The position numbers and the translations under genes were made by a program. A DNA stretch of 64,000 nt from the NCBI GenBank assembly GCA_025890175.1, contig JANPYM010000004.1, positions 1,123,134 to 1,187,133 of the forward strand. The letters run 5' to 3'. Position 1 is the first letter of the stretch. The number at the start of each line of letters is the position of its first letter. This document shows, piece after piece, positions 36,269 to 48,589 of this stretch. A model generated the notes under the pieces. That model saw only the letters and a program-made list of their open reading frames with translations, ran no database searches and had not been told where the DNA came from. Source of the stretch: Ciborinia camelliae (taxonomy: Eukaryota > Ascomycota > Leotiomycetes > Helotiales > Sclerotiniaceae).

Positions 36269-37057
36269 ACTACAGTACCATACTACCAACCATACTACTA
36301 CCACGGGCAGATTCATGAACACTTCTCGAATCGTTCCGTCATCGTCATCGACTCATCGCCCCGTACACAAAATTCAAATAGATGTCACACTGTCACGCGC
36401 AGTCTGACTCCTGAGCCTGTCGGCCTGTTAGCTTGTCAGGGGTACCGGTTTCCTTTAATGTTATAACTTAAAATCACTTATTATAGCTTATTGTAGCTTA
36501 CTATAATGAATTATAACTTATATCGAGGTTTTACTATATATCGATAATGAACCATAAATCATGAATCATGATCTAGATTCTAATAATCCTCCTCTATAAT
36601 ATAAGACTGTAACTAACCTACAGACTACAGTACGACTCCCGACTCCTACTACTCAGATTTTCACACAATTATAATTTTTCCTGCATTAGTTTCTCGTTCT
36701 CCCGATTCCCGAGTCCCTCTCAGAGTCTCCCTCCCGTCGTATCCGTATCTTAAATTTTAAATTCTACCTTTTTAGACTTGGCTTGCATATCACCCCAAAA
36801 GCTTCTCGCAAAAAGTTGTATCATTTATTATTATGATTATGATTATTATTATTATTATTATATGTAAAATCGAGAATCTCGCCACATCTTGGCATTTTAA
36901 TTCTTTCTAAATCCTAAATCCCAGCTCAAAATTATCACAATCCTCAAATCATCTGTAGACCGGGGACTGCAACTTTAACTGAAGTCTGTAACAATAATAA
37001 TATATCCATATTATTATGTTTAAACTTTGACGTTAACGTCGGTCATATAATTTCTAA

Positions 37058-37066
37058 ATCAGATAA
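37058..37066 (+). promoter_or_regulatory. ATCAGATAA, iron-repressor GATA site (SRE consensus)
   Basis: Exact ATCWGATAA match, 530 bp upstream of the FET3 start codon. Confidence 0.6.
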
Positions 37067-37174
37067 TACTCCGAATCTCCGCTCCATTCAATTTCCATCT
37101 CGTGTCAATACACCCGTACCGGTATGTCACTCATCATTTATCCCGCGCTAGTAGCCTAGTCGCTACCACATATC

Positions 37175-37183
37175 TTATCAGAT
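37175..37183 (-). promoter_or_regulatory. ATCTGATAA, iron-repressor GATA site (SRE consensus)
   Basis: Exact ATCWGATAA match on the minus strand, 412 bp upstream of FET3 and about 110 bp from the previous site, a spacing that would allow paired occupancy. Confidence 0.6.
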
Positions 37184-37595
37184 CATCTAATCATAATCAA
37201 AATCAAAATGAGAAAAGGAACTAGTCACTTTTAGTCGCTTTAGTAACTTTACTAGATTTTCTCTCCCTTGCAAATCTCCTCCTCTTTCTCCTCTCTTCTA
37301 CCGTAGCTCTCGGATATCCACTTCCTTGCCCCCACACGGTCCACACCATCCCATCCCATCAACACTGGTGACTGAACAGCTCGGGAATTGGCCTGCGTTC
37401 CCGATTCCCAATCTCGTTCCCTCATTTTCATTTTCATGTTGACTGCCCAGGTATCGATTGATACATAGTTCCCGGAATTCACTTGAACAGTCTTGCAACA
37501 GCATAATTTGACTTCTCTAGAGGATTCCCCGTGAGAATCTTCCAAGTCTTCAGACTGCAACTTACTTTGGTTAAACAATTTCAGTCGATTCGAAG

Positions 37596-39615
37596 ATGGC
37601 GGTTTCTCTATCATTCTTCCCCATCCTATCTGCCCTGCTTCTGGCACTCTCACTCCTCACGGAAGCGGCCACTGTCACTTATGACTTCAACATCACTTGG
37701 GTCAGGGCAAATCCAGATGGCGCCCATGAACGTCCAACCATTGGAATCAATGGGGAATGGCCATTGCCCGTTATGAGAGCAAATGTCGGTGACCGAGTTA
37801 TTGTTAACGTTGACAATCAACTTGGCAATCAAACCACAACCCTTCATTTCCACGGGTTTTATATGAATGGCACTAATCATATGGATGGCCCTGCAATGGT
37901 CACACAATGCGGTATTCCAGCTGGCTCGCAATTTGTCTATAATTTTACGGTAAGTCGACCGCCACGCCCATTACCTACCATTGGCTAAAGTTATCTCAGG
38001 TCAACCAGGCAGGTACTTATTGGTACCATTCACACGACAAGGGGCAGTATCCAGATGGACTGAGAGCACCTTTCATAATTACGGATCCAGATTTTCCATA
38101 TGCGGATGAGGTTGACGAGGAGTTCGTCCTCTCAGTCTCAGACTGGTACCACGATGAGATGCAAGTTTGGCTTCCTAAATTCATTGGAGTTGCAAATCCA
38201 ACGGGAGCAGAACCGGTTCCACAAGCCGTTCTTTTGAATGATACTCAAAACCTTACTGTCTCGGTGCAGCCCGGCAAGACCTATCTCTTCCGCGCGGTTA
38301 ACATTGGTGCTTTCGCTGGCCAGTATATCTGGTTCGAAGGCCATAATATTACCATAGTTGAAGTCGATGGAGTCTACACTGAGAAGGCTGAGGCAGAATC
38401 TATTTACCTTGGTGCAGCTCAAAGATGTAGCTTTTTGCTCACCACCAAGAATGACACCTCCGCAAACTTTGCCTTTGTTACAAGCATGGATACGGTAAGT
38501 ACAACGTCCAAGATGAGAACCTTCACTAAATTATTTTAGTCCCTATTTGATAAAATCCCTAATGGCTTGAATTGGAATGGCACGGGATGGCTTGTCTATG
38601 ATGACAGTAAAGCTCTTCCAGACGCTGCCTTTGTTGATGAATATAACGACTTTGATGATTTCAACCTTGTACCTTATGATGGAATGGCCCTACTTTCGGA
38701 ACCTGATCAGACAATCAGTCTCGATGTGATCATGGATATCCTAGGAAATGGAAAGCCATAGTAAGTGACACGTCGATACTTCTACATATACAATTCTGAC
38801 CCTTAAAAGCGCATTCTTCAACAACATTACATACGTCCACCAAAAGGTCCCCACCCTATATACAGTGATGTCTGCCGGGGATGATGCTACGAACGCCGCC
38901 GTTTATGGAGAGTTTACCCACTCTTTTGTGCTTGACCATCAACAAACAATAGAGATTGTTGTAAATAACCTTGGTAAGTAGGACTATATCACTACCCTAT
39001 GATCACAATCTCCGTCCTCAAGAAATCAACTAATATCCACCAGACTCCGGCAAGCATCCTTTCCATCTCCACGGCCACAACTTCCAAGTAATCCAACGCT
39101 CCGAAGAAGAGGCCGGGGTATTCGACTCCACCAACACGTCCTTCCCTGCTATTCCCATGCGCCGTGATACCGTCGTCCTCCGTCCAAACGGCAATCTCGT
39201 TATCCGTTTCCAATCTGATAACCCCGGCGTCTGGCTCTTCCATTGCCACATCGAATGGCACGTCGACCAGGGTCTCATCGCGACCATGATCGAAGCACCT
39301 CTCGAAATCCAAAAAAATCTCACTATCCCTGAAAACCATTTCGCCGCTTGCCAGGCCGGTGGAGTAGCATATACAGGTAATGCAGCGGGTAATACGGAAG
39401 ATTATTTGAATTTGAAGGGGGCCAATGTGGCGCCGAAACCGTTACCCGCCGGCTTTACAGCCAAGGGTATTGTGGCTATGTTTTTCAGTTGTTTAGCGGC
39501 GCTTTTAGGACTGGCCACTATTACTTGGTACGGATTGGCCGAGATGGGAGATGCGGACAAGGAGGCGGAAGAAAGGAGGTTGCGAGCTGGTGAGGGTGTT
39601 GCTGTGGAGAATTGA
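37596..39615 (+). CDS. FET3: Plasma-membrane multicopper ferroxidase (Fet3 type)
   Basis: Exons 37596-37949, 38000-38494, 38540-38760, 38810-38973 and 39044-39615 give 601 residues. A signal peptide ([18 protein letters not shown] region) precedes three cupredoxin domains. Copper ligands appear in [37 protein letters not shown] and [14 protein letters not shown]. Iron-handling residues that separate Fet3 from laccases are kept: Glu in [10 protein letters not shown] (about 189, yeast E185) and Asp in [12 protein letters not shown] (yeast D409). The C-terminus has one membrane span ([20 protein letters not shown]) and a short acidic/basic cytosolic tail, as in Fet3. It oxidises Fe2+ to Fe3+ and hands it to Ftr1. 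Many NxT/NxS sites indicate heavy glycosylation. Confidence 0.95.
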
Positions 39616-42600
39616 AGCGACGCAGTGTGCTCTAGTGCAGACAGGATGATGGCGAAGTGAAAGCAATGCATACTCGAGAATTTCATCGAGACGAACTTTG
39701 ATATTATGGATTTTACGAGGAAATGTACATATGATAAATAATAATACCCTGTGATACCATCCAATGGCGCCCTGATTTGACTAATATCGAACATTTCTAT
39801 GAGCTCCATTGTTAAGTACTAAATCATAACACTTATACATAGTTCTAAGTACACATCTCCGGTCAATAACTTCAAACCTTTACATTTTTTGGCTATGGGA
39901 ATGGATCCAAATCTGCCATCTGTACTGAAAGTTTGAAATGGACTCCTTTATGGGGAATCATCGGATCAGTCGTTTTTTACCAAGACCTTTGCATTCGCCA
40001 TGAATCTTAAAATCTTCGGATCGCTCTTCTGGGGTAGATCTATTTCCGTTTTTCTCATTCTCGCCTCTTGTTTTGCGCGCAATATCAAACATTAAATACG
40101 AGGAAATGGCGGGCATCGCCCCTTTTCAAGTTTCAGCTATACCACAGGTCCACAGTCAAGTAACATACTCCATAAGGCTTCTATTACGAAACATACCTTG
40201 GTCGAACTTGATCTTGCTATTTGGCACTATGTACTACCGACGCCTTCGTGTAAAACTGTGGCGGAAGCCCGGGTACAATCTCACCATCTTTGAGATTGGT
40301 GTTGGCTCACTTGTTCGAGTTCAAGAACCAGAACAAGAATGCCAGGTTGCCTTGAAAATTTTGATTCGGGATTCCCTAAGTCCAAGAGTTCTTAAGCTGC
40401 AAGCTCGAAATCCCAAATATCCGGGCAATAGAAGATGGAGCTAGGATATCGGCCGCGGAATAATTCAAAAGCCAGCAGCGGAGAGCCTCTCGATAGGCCG
40501 ATAGGTCAATATCTTTGCCCAGAAATGGGGGTGTCGTCACTGTCGTATTTTGGATGCTGATAGTAGTGTAGTCAGAACGAGATGATACGATCGTTGCTTC
40601 GCGAGTACTGAATGCCGCCCTACTTGTGATGTTCGCCAATGCTACGCTGGTAGACAGGCATCATCGATCGTGTCATTTCTACAGGCAAACAAAGCTGCAG
40701 TGATATTAGTTCCTAGCTTTAATCATTCAAGATTGAAAGTAGAGGAATGGAGAATCACGCACTCGCTCTTAATGCTCCATGAATGGTTTCGTCTTTGACC
40801 TCGCAAAATCGAATCCCAATAACAGTATTTGGGACCCCAAAGACATCGCAATCGAACTTTGCGGATCCATAGGAGTCGAAAAGTCCATTTGCACCAAGGG
40901 GGCGTTATCGACCTTAAACTCTATAACCATCAAAGTTGAGGTCTCCATAGAGCAACCATATCCAGGCCACTCGATAATTGACACGACATGCAGCTTTCTC
41001 CTGAAAAGCATCGACGGATGATGAAATGGTCGACAAGAACGTATATAGCGGCTAAATATGTAAAGGGGAGTGCTTGATACGGAGAATCCGGTGTCAGAGA
41101 TTGCTAATAGTCGATGGATGGTTCGACGATATATGGATTAAAGGGACCGATGCTTATCGTAACGTTATAGACATTGGCAGCGTCTTAAACCATGACACTG
41201 TCAGCTACTTCTCGGGTGTCTTTAAGATGAATGCAGAACTTAAAAAACAGTGCGAGGCCTGACAGCTACAAATTGGGGGATAGAAAGACTTGACTCAAAC
41301 ATAATAACCGCGTATTGACTTCAGATAGGATATCATCATTACCGGGCAAATTCCCAAACTCTTGTGGAAAGCTTTGGGCAGAGAAAGAAAGAAGTTTTAA
41401 GACGCCCAAGCTGTAGCTGGTGATAGCGCAAGCAAACTGAGATACGAGAAGCTGTGGGGAAGCCCTATGAATGAATGTCCATTGCAGGATAACAGACGCA
41501 TCATTCAGCTCGATGCTCATGATTAAAGACCGAATATCTTGCACAAGTCTCAGAACGGATAGCATCATACCGCTATCCACTTTATCAAAGCCAATGTTGG
41601 TTCACTGGACAACTGCTATGAGGATATTAGAGTTGATCGCTCGTTTCACTGAGCCCTTCACTCAACCCGCTTACTACGTTTTCTCTGGTTGTCAGCATGT
41701 TGGAGAATGCAGACTCTCGGTTTCGAGTTCGCGTTGGGCATATTCTATCTTGACGGTCCTGATCGGGGTAGGGAACGGACGGAGTCGTCAGATTTCTTTA
41801 AGGTAATCTTAGCAAGCCCAAATGTAACAACAGGGAGATTGGCAGATGGAGCATCGACAAAAATCCATATAAAATTACAACATCATAGATCAACATAAAT
41901 CAAGAACCTCAGCTCACTCTTATCCATTCATCCAACAATCACAAATTGTAGTCTCTGTGCTAACGTCTCGGCCAGTTCTGTACCTTGGCGCCCACAATGG
42001 CGCAGGGCAGTATCCCTCCGCCAAAAACAGCCAAACAGCCCCCCTCGTCCTCCCCCTCAAAGACGCAAAAGCTCAAGATCCTCACCTAAGAACATGACGC
42101 CTATGTCACGTTAAATACAGCCAGCCGGGCTTCGAGGGAACATGATTGCATAAGTTGAAATCCCATCTCAGTCTCCACTGTATCGATCTGAGAATTTGGA
42201 AAAAGGAAATGTTGAATCAAATTATACGAGCTTTGAGTCCCGCCGCTCGGGCGAGAAATATTGTTGGCAACGACCCTTCACGACCTACCTCGCAGCTCGT
42301 GCTGCGCGGCTTGTAGAGCCCTACGAATTTAAACAATTGATAATACAATTAGATCTATACATTCCCAGCTGTCGCTTAATTAATTCGGTGTTTTATAATA
42401 TGTATGTTAGAGACTACCAGAGTACTAATAGCTAAAAGACTAGAGGACATACAATCCTGACCACTGAACATTTCATCCAGAAGCCAGCCTGGAATTACCA
42501 AACAGCACACGAAACTCAATCAACCAAGCACATAGAGATATTCATAATTTTAGTATTTGCATTAAGAAACTAGCCTGAAGTCAGGACAACTAGCTACAGG

Positions 42601-42856
42601 AATGAGAAAGTAAGAGAACAATCAATGCAAGAGGTGTTAAATTTGTAACGTGGCGGTCGCCCAAATGGTGCGCTGCCCTATCTTGCTAATTTGCTCAGGA
42701 TTTAAGACCCAAAGAAATTTTTGAGGTGGCAAACCAGAGCCATGATTGAGGTATCTTGTACGCCTAAACGCCACAGAAATGCGTGATATGAATCGTGTCA
42801 AGTAAAGCGCCCAATGAAATTGTTGTACGAAAGGCTGATGCCATAGAGATCAACAT
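39616..42856. other. Gene-poor 3.2-kb region
   Basis: Lies between the 3' ends of FET3 and the CID-RRM gene. It contains the DUF3176-like remnant described separately. Other open frames (for example 41266-41580 minus, 42196-42435 plus) show no domain I recognise and lack convincing splice partners. Confidence 0.5.
40200..41011 (-). pseudogene. Probable decayed DUF3176-family gene (C-terminal part)
   Basis: Minus-strand fragments in shifting frames resemble the C-terminal half of fungal DUF3176 membrane proteins. SECVILHSSTFNLE (about 40735-40780) resembles the ECxLYxC motif, followed after a stop and frame change by ITSRAAFSTREA, then YREALRCWLLNYSAADILAP and SSIARIF (40640-40400). A TAG then precedes QGNLAFLFWFLNSNK and another stop, resembling the post-membrane SSLALLFHGL segment with the membrane span missing. 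Several in-frame stops and frame shifts argue against a working gene. The family call rests on recalled patterns; I could not align it. It might instead be a diverged gene with undetected introns. Confidence 0.35.
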
Positions 42857-45494
42857 TTAGGATGGGTTATGTCCAGGTGGTGGTGGTGGCGGTTGAGTAT
42901 TCTGAGATTGTTGACCCGGGAAGGTAAATCCGGGTGGGAACATTGGCAATCCATTGGGAAGAGTTGGAACAGGGTAAGGGAATGAGCCCAAAGGGAATGG
43001 TGGCATAACTGGCGGAACAGTATTGGCAGGGAATTTGTGACCTTCGTCCCGACCGTTATCCCGGCGATCGTCTCGATCCCGACGATAACGAGGTCTTTCA
43101 TCCTCATCATAATCGCGACCAGATTTTGGACCATTCTTTCCACCATTGTCGGTTTGCATGCGACGGCTAATTGCCTTGGACGAAACACCTTGACCGATTT
43201 CAATATCAGGCTCTTCGACAACCATACCAGATTCAATTTCTTGGCCCCCACTTCCACCAAACTCTGCATTGAGCATCCACTTTCGATCCGCATCCGTAAG
43301 TTTGCTGATTGGAATGATGCTGATACCTGTTTGATAATCGCTGCAGTCACGTGGCCCAAAGCCTACACCCCAACGAGTCTAAGGATTAAAAGTTAGCAAA
43401 CAGTTTGGCGATGCAAGATATTTATATGTGATAGACGTACTCTCAACGAAGATTCAGGACTTCTGTTCTTTTCCATGGCCTCCTTCGCATTTAGGGCATG
43501 TTCACGACTGACCATTTTAACAAAAGCATGGCGCTTTTCCTTGTTAACAATACAAGTCTGAACATCACCATATTGATTGAAGAGTCCCTTCAATTCGTGC
43601 TCGGAAGAACTATAGCAAGTCAGTATGGACAATAAACCTTCGAAGTGGAAATCAGGGTAGGGGTTGACTTACGTAACTCCACCAACAAACAAAGTACGGC
43701 TGAGAACTGTATATTTTGTTAGAGTCACATAAATTACGAAGGGAGAGGAATTTAAAATATTACCTTTAATATTTCCTTTACCAATCGATGAATCATGTCC
43801 AACCCATTTAGGTCCACCGGCGTTTACTCTAGGAGGTGTGTTGCTGCGACGGCGTTGGGGGCTACGTTGGCGGTAATCATTACCTCGGCCACGTCCACCT
43901 CTACCACGATCATCGGAACCTCTTACGCGTGCTGGAGATTCTCTATCAAAATCATCACGACGACGAGCATTTGGAGAATCACGACCACCCCAACCACGTT
44001 GAGGAGATGGAGATCTAGAACGACGACGATAACGACCAGGTGGTGATCTCATAGAATCGTGGAAACCATTTCGGTCACGTGCATCATCTCTCGCACCCCA
44101 ATTATTTTGAGTATGAGAATTTTGATTTTGAGCAAATGGAGGTGGTACGCCAGCTGCTGCTCCTTGATTACCCATAGCTGCTAAAATACCAGCAATTTGT
44201 TCGGCCGGTACGCCTGTTGCTGCAAGTGCCTTGATCAAAGCTACCTGCTGTTGCGTAGCTGGGTCGAGATTACCAGGAGGGTTTATTGGTGCAGCGCCTG
44301 GGAATGGATTTGGATTACTGGCAAAGTTCGGAATTCCATTACTTGGAACTTGACCATAAGCAGGCATCGAGGTAGCTGGGGCATTTACAGGTTGAGGAGC
44401 AACCGAAAATGGTAAGCTCTGGTTCATAGCTTGAGCTGGTTGAGTAGGATTATTTTGCGCATGTGATACATTGTATGAATTAACAGGTGGGGCAGAAGAA
44501 ACTGGAGTTGGAGTAGGATTTTGACGAGCAGTATTTGCCATATTGGCGAGAGCTGCTAAGATCGATGAAGTGTTAGGAGGTGCCGTTGTAGATGTTGATG
44601 GATTTTGTTGAAAACTTAAAGTTGCTTGAAGATTGGGTGGAGGACTTCCGGGGGGTGTTGTAGTATCTACACAGTCCATGAAATTATGGTTAGATATATA
44701 CGATGACAACATTGTTTTCTCTCGGGATCATATTTGATAATCTTACCATTCATTGCATTCAACTTCTCTTTGAATCCATTTAACATTTGTGAAGGGAAGG
44801 TTTGACCTTTCTCCCAGATATCAACTAATTTTTTAATCTTGTCCTACAAAAACAAGAATTGCCAAGTAAGTAGAAATTCATATGGAGGAAAGGTGAATAA
44901 AAAAGCTGCACAATGATATCTCGGTTGAGGAATATGTATGATATCTTGGAGGCAAATTTCACGCAGACATAGAACCTGGCTATGCTGGACAGTTCGAGCA
45001 TTTTGAATATACTGGCGTACCTTTTGATCATCAGGAGCAGATTGGATTATGTCGTTCATCAAAGCGGGGAGCAATTCCTTTACTTTATGTACACCAGCAG
45101 CATATGTACCATCCGGGGCAGAACTATTTATGGTTTGTCCAGCAATCTTGGCTTGTTCGGTCCATTTTCGAGTTACAGAGTCTACGACGTAGAGGGTGCC
45201 AAGTTTGTGTGTGCCGGGTGTTTTCTTAAAGTGAATGAATAGTTTCTGAACGAGGGCGGATTCTTGCTACAGAGAGAGTAGAATGTTAGCCAGGGCTCAC
45301 CAAGACAGAGATGGGGGGAGATGGTAGAGTGTCGGTAGGGATGGAAGTAGAGGAACTTGGGACTATTCGCATACCTGGATATTCTGCGTGCAGAGGTTGG
45401 TAAGGCCTTGAATTCGAGATCCCGATACACCAGGAGGTTTCAATTGTACCATGGCTTGGAGGCCAGCTTCTAATTCTGCTACGGCGGAAGACAT
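42857..45494 (-). CDS. CID- and RRM-containing transcription termination factor (Seb1/Nrd1 type)
   Basis: Seven exons: 45375-45494, 45021-45266, 44747-44843, 43764-44666, 43673-43706, 43441-43609 and 42857-43378; 696 residues, all phases consistent. The CTD-interaction domain fills residues 1-150 (ELEAGLQAMVQLKPPGVSG, LVQKLFIHFKKTPGTHKLGT, LYVVDSVTRKWTEQA). A Pro/Asn/Gln-rich linker and an RS/RGG-like stretch (RSPPGRYRRRSRSPSPQRGW) follow. The RRM has RNP2 RTLFVGGVT and an RNP1-like KRHAFVKMVSREHA, then the family's TRWGVGFGPRDCSDYQTG block. The tail is Pro-rich. Such proteins bind RNA polymerase II CTD and nascent RNA to drive termination and 3' processing. The 34-nt exon is a microexon that splits the RRM first strand. 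Confidence 0.93.
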
Positions 45495-46731
45495 AATGAA
45501 TCCTTAACCACGGTAGATATGGACTCAATTCTTCAGATCAACGCGATGAATTGTTATCGACGAGGTGACAATAAAACCCAGATTACTCTCTATGATTTGA
45601 TTTTTCACCAACTCGATTCCAGATACTGGGCTACGATGAAAGATTTGATGAACGGATCTATCGCGACTACGGATCTGCGACCGTCACGTAATGTCTAGAG
45701 TTCTTAAGAACTCTGATAATATTTTGGAGAAATGTGTGGCAGAAGGTAGAAGTCGCTACTAATGTAACGAGTTTTGATTACTTGGCTTTTTTCTTGGTAG
45801 ATTACCTTCGAGTAGATGGGAGACAAATTTGGGGGAAGGTTGAAGTTGTCGAGGTTGAAAAAAGGTTTGGAGTTTAGGATTAACTATAGGTGGTAGCTTT
45901 GATGGTTCGATTAATCATTAAGTAATAAAAGGAAAGGGCAGGCAGGGCTTGTTTTTCATGCCACTAGTTAGTCATCCATCAGCCATATGATCACGTGTAG
46001 GACGGAGAACCATCAAAATCAAAATCAATGCCTTTGTTCCATTATTCAACCAAAAAATTCATTCAACCAAGGTTAAGAGGGGACAAATGAACATCATGAT
46101 TGGTGGGATATAAAAACAAAAACAATATTGAAAATTGCTCTTTTGAGTGTGATGTAGATTGCAGGTGTAGCCATACATGGACACCTTAAAAGTACCTACC
46201 AAGGTACAGTAGCTACATACCTAGGTACACATATACATCTTCACTTAACCGGTTCTTCGCCAGCACCGGGGTAAAGGGCAAAGAATGAGGACTTGGGTAT
46301 TATTAAGTTTTAAAGAACTGGAGTTGACACTTGAAAGTTGACACTTGGAAGTTGAGAGAGGGGCGCTCTTGGGAATTTACCGATCGGGTGTTATATAAAT
46401 ATTGAAGTCCCGCCCAAGTATACCAGCGTTGGCTTTATTCATTCGATTGAACCAATCAAATTAATGGCATTGTGCGATTTAAGGGGATTTCCGTCTGACA
46501 CTTGGGGATAACGGGATAATTCGCGTTCATAAAAGATTAAGGTTGACGTAGTCATGTAGTGGTAGTAGTAATATTATGTACGGAGTAGGGGAAGTGTGTG
46601 CATTGGTCGGCTTCAACGCTAGCGGGTCTCCGAGCTTTTTTCCGTTCACGAGCCGGAATCTGTTCGTGCTTAAATTTCTATTCCATACCTACAATTCTGT
46701 ATTTACTACAATTACCACACAATCTCTCAAG
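45495..46731. other. Divergent intergenic region
   Basis: Promoters of the CID-RRM gene and citrate synthase. It carries TACCTAGGTA-type motifs near 46190-46230 and a short direct repeat GGGATAACGGGATAA near 46505. No gene seen. Confidence 0.5.
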
Positions 46732-48589
46732 ATGGCATCACTTCGTATCGGTCAAACTGCTTTTAGAGCATCCATCAAAGCTCCAGCATTCGGTGCCAAA
46801 TCCGTTGCCTTCAATGGCATGCGATGCTATTCATCGAAAACTCAGGTATATTCGAATCCTTTCTCTATGCGCGACGCATCAGCTTTGCTGACGATCCTTT
46901 GCTTCTAGACTTTGAAGGAGCGTTTTGCCGAGCAGCTCCCAGAGAAGATTGAGCAAATCAAGGCTCTCCGCAAGTAAGAAATATCTTATTCGAGTCCCGA
47001 AAACGGCACATAGCATTTACATATACTTATTCTCGCAGGGGTTACGGAAACAAGGTTATCGGCGAGATTACTTTGGACCAGGTCTACGGTGGTGCTCGTG
47101 GTATTAAGTCATTAGTATGGGAAGGTTCAGTTCTCGACTCTGAGGAGGGTATCCGTTTCAGAGGAAAGACTATCCCAGAGTGCCAGGAACTCCTCCCCAA
47201 GGCACCAGGTGGACAAGAGCCTCTGCCAGAAGGTAGAACTCCCTATGATTTCCGCCTATATGCGCAACTGCTAATACATTTAAGGTCTTTTCTGGCTTCT
47301 TTTGACCGGAGAAGTTCCCAGCGAGCAACAAGTCCGCGACCTCTCCGCTGAGTGGGCTGCTCGTTCCGATGTACCAAAATTCGTTGAAGAGCTCATCGAC
47401 CGATGCCCAAGCGACCTCCACCCAATGGCACAATTCTCCCTCGCTGTCACTGCTCTCGAGCACGAGTCCGCATTCGCCAAGGCTTATGCTAAGGGAATGA
47501 AGAAGACCGAGTACTGGGGTCACACTTTCGAGGACTCCATGGATTTGATTGCCAAGCTCCCAACTATTGCCGCCAGAATCTACCAAAACGTCTTCAAGGG
47601 CGGTAAGGTCGCTGCTGTCCAAAAGGACAAGGATTACTCCTTCAACTTCGCCAACCAACTCGGATTCGGCGAGAACAAGGACTTTGTTGAGTTGATGAGA
47701 TTGTACCTCACCATCCACACTGATCACGAGGGTGGTAACGTCTCTGCCCACACCACTCACTTGGTTGGATCTGCTCTCAGTTCCCCAATGTTGTCCCTTG
47801 CTGCTGGGTTGAACGGTCTTGCTGGTCCTCTCCACGGTCTTGCCAACCAAGAGGTCTTGAATTGGCTCACCAAGATGAAGGCTGTTATTGGTGATGACCT
47901 CAGTGATGAGGCCATCAAGAACTACTTGTGGTCTACTCTTAACGCCGGCCAAGTCGTTCCAGGGTACGGTCACGCCGTTCTCCGCAAGACTGACCCCCGC
48001 TACATGGCTCAGAGAGAATTTGCCGAGAAGCACTTGCCATCGGGTAAGTCATGACCGATCACATGATCTATGCTTTCAACTCTAACGATTCTATTCACAG
48101 ATCCTATGTACAAGCTTGTTAGCCAAGTTTACAAGATTGCTCCAGGTGTTCTCACCGAGCACGGAAAGAGTAAGAATTATCTGTCCTTTAAATCAAATCT
48201 GTATTCCCACGGGAGGGTGGATGCCCGCCCCGCATCTCCCTACCCCTCTAACTCATCTCGACTCCAACTCTTGAATATCTTCACTAACTTTCTCTCTTTT
48301 TCCTCTTCCTTTTAGCTAAGAACCCATTCCCTAACGTGGATGCTGTAAGTTAAATCCCATTCCTAGAGACCGATTTGCAATGGCTGACCATTTTTCTTAG
48401 CACTCCGGTGTCTTGCTCCAATACTACGGTTTGACCGAGGCCAACTACTACACCGTTCTCTTCGGTGTTTCCCGTGCCATTGGTGTCCTCCCACAATTGA
48501 TCATCGACCGAGCTGTCGGAGCCCCAATCGAGCGACCCAAGTCCTTCTCCACCGAGAAGTGGGCCGAGATTGTTGGAGCCAAGTTGTAA
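46732..48589 (+). CDS. CIT1: Mitochondrial citrate synthase
   Basis: Seven exons: 46732-46845, 46909-46973, 47039-47232, 47285-48043, 48101-48169, 48316-48344 and 48401-48589; 472 residues, the usual length. The N-terminus ([20 protein letters not shown], then RCYSS) is a mitochondrial presequence. Catalytic blocks: [37 protein letters not shown] with catalytic His, [35 protein letters not shown] and [14 protein letters not shown] with Asp/His and [24 protein letters not shown]. It condenses acetyl-CoA and oxaloacetate in the matrix. The 29-nt sixth exon is a microexon. The gene lies about 1.95 kb upstream of the citrate carrier in the same direction. Confidence 0.98.

Larger units (their letters stand above)
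34001..37595. other. Shared FTR1-FET3 divergent promoter region
   Basis: A 3.6-kb AT-rich gene-free interval. Besides the four GATA sites and the palindrome it holds a TTTGGG hexamer tract (35498-35526), CACAGTC repeats (about 35860-35905), ATT/ATG trinucleotide runs (about 36824-36862) and many GGTAGGTA and TAGTAC motifs. Short open frames follow the repeats and are not credible genes. Confidence 0.6.

Noticed and set aside
41266..41580. 104-codon minus frame as a gene
   Set aside because: No domain, no credible splice partner, and it lies in a region with other decayed sequence.
42196..42435. 79-codon plus-strand frame (MEKGNVESNYTS...)
   Set aside because: No recognisable motif and stop-rich surroundings; treated as chance.
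46503..46522. Sequence resembling the I-SceI homing-endonuclease site (GGGATAACGGGATAA)
   Set aside because: Several mismatches to the true site; it is better explained as a short direct repeat of GGGATAA.
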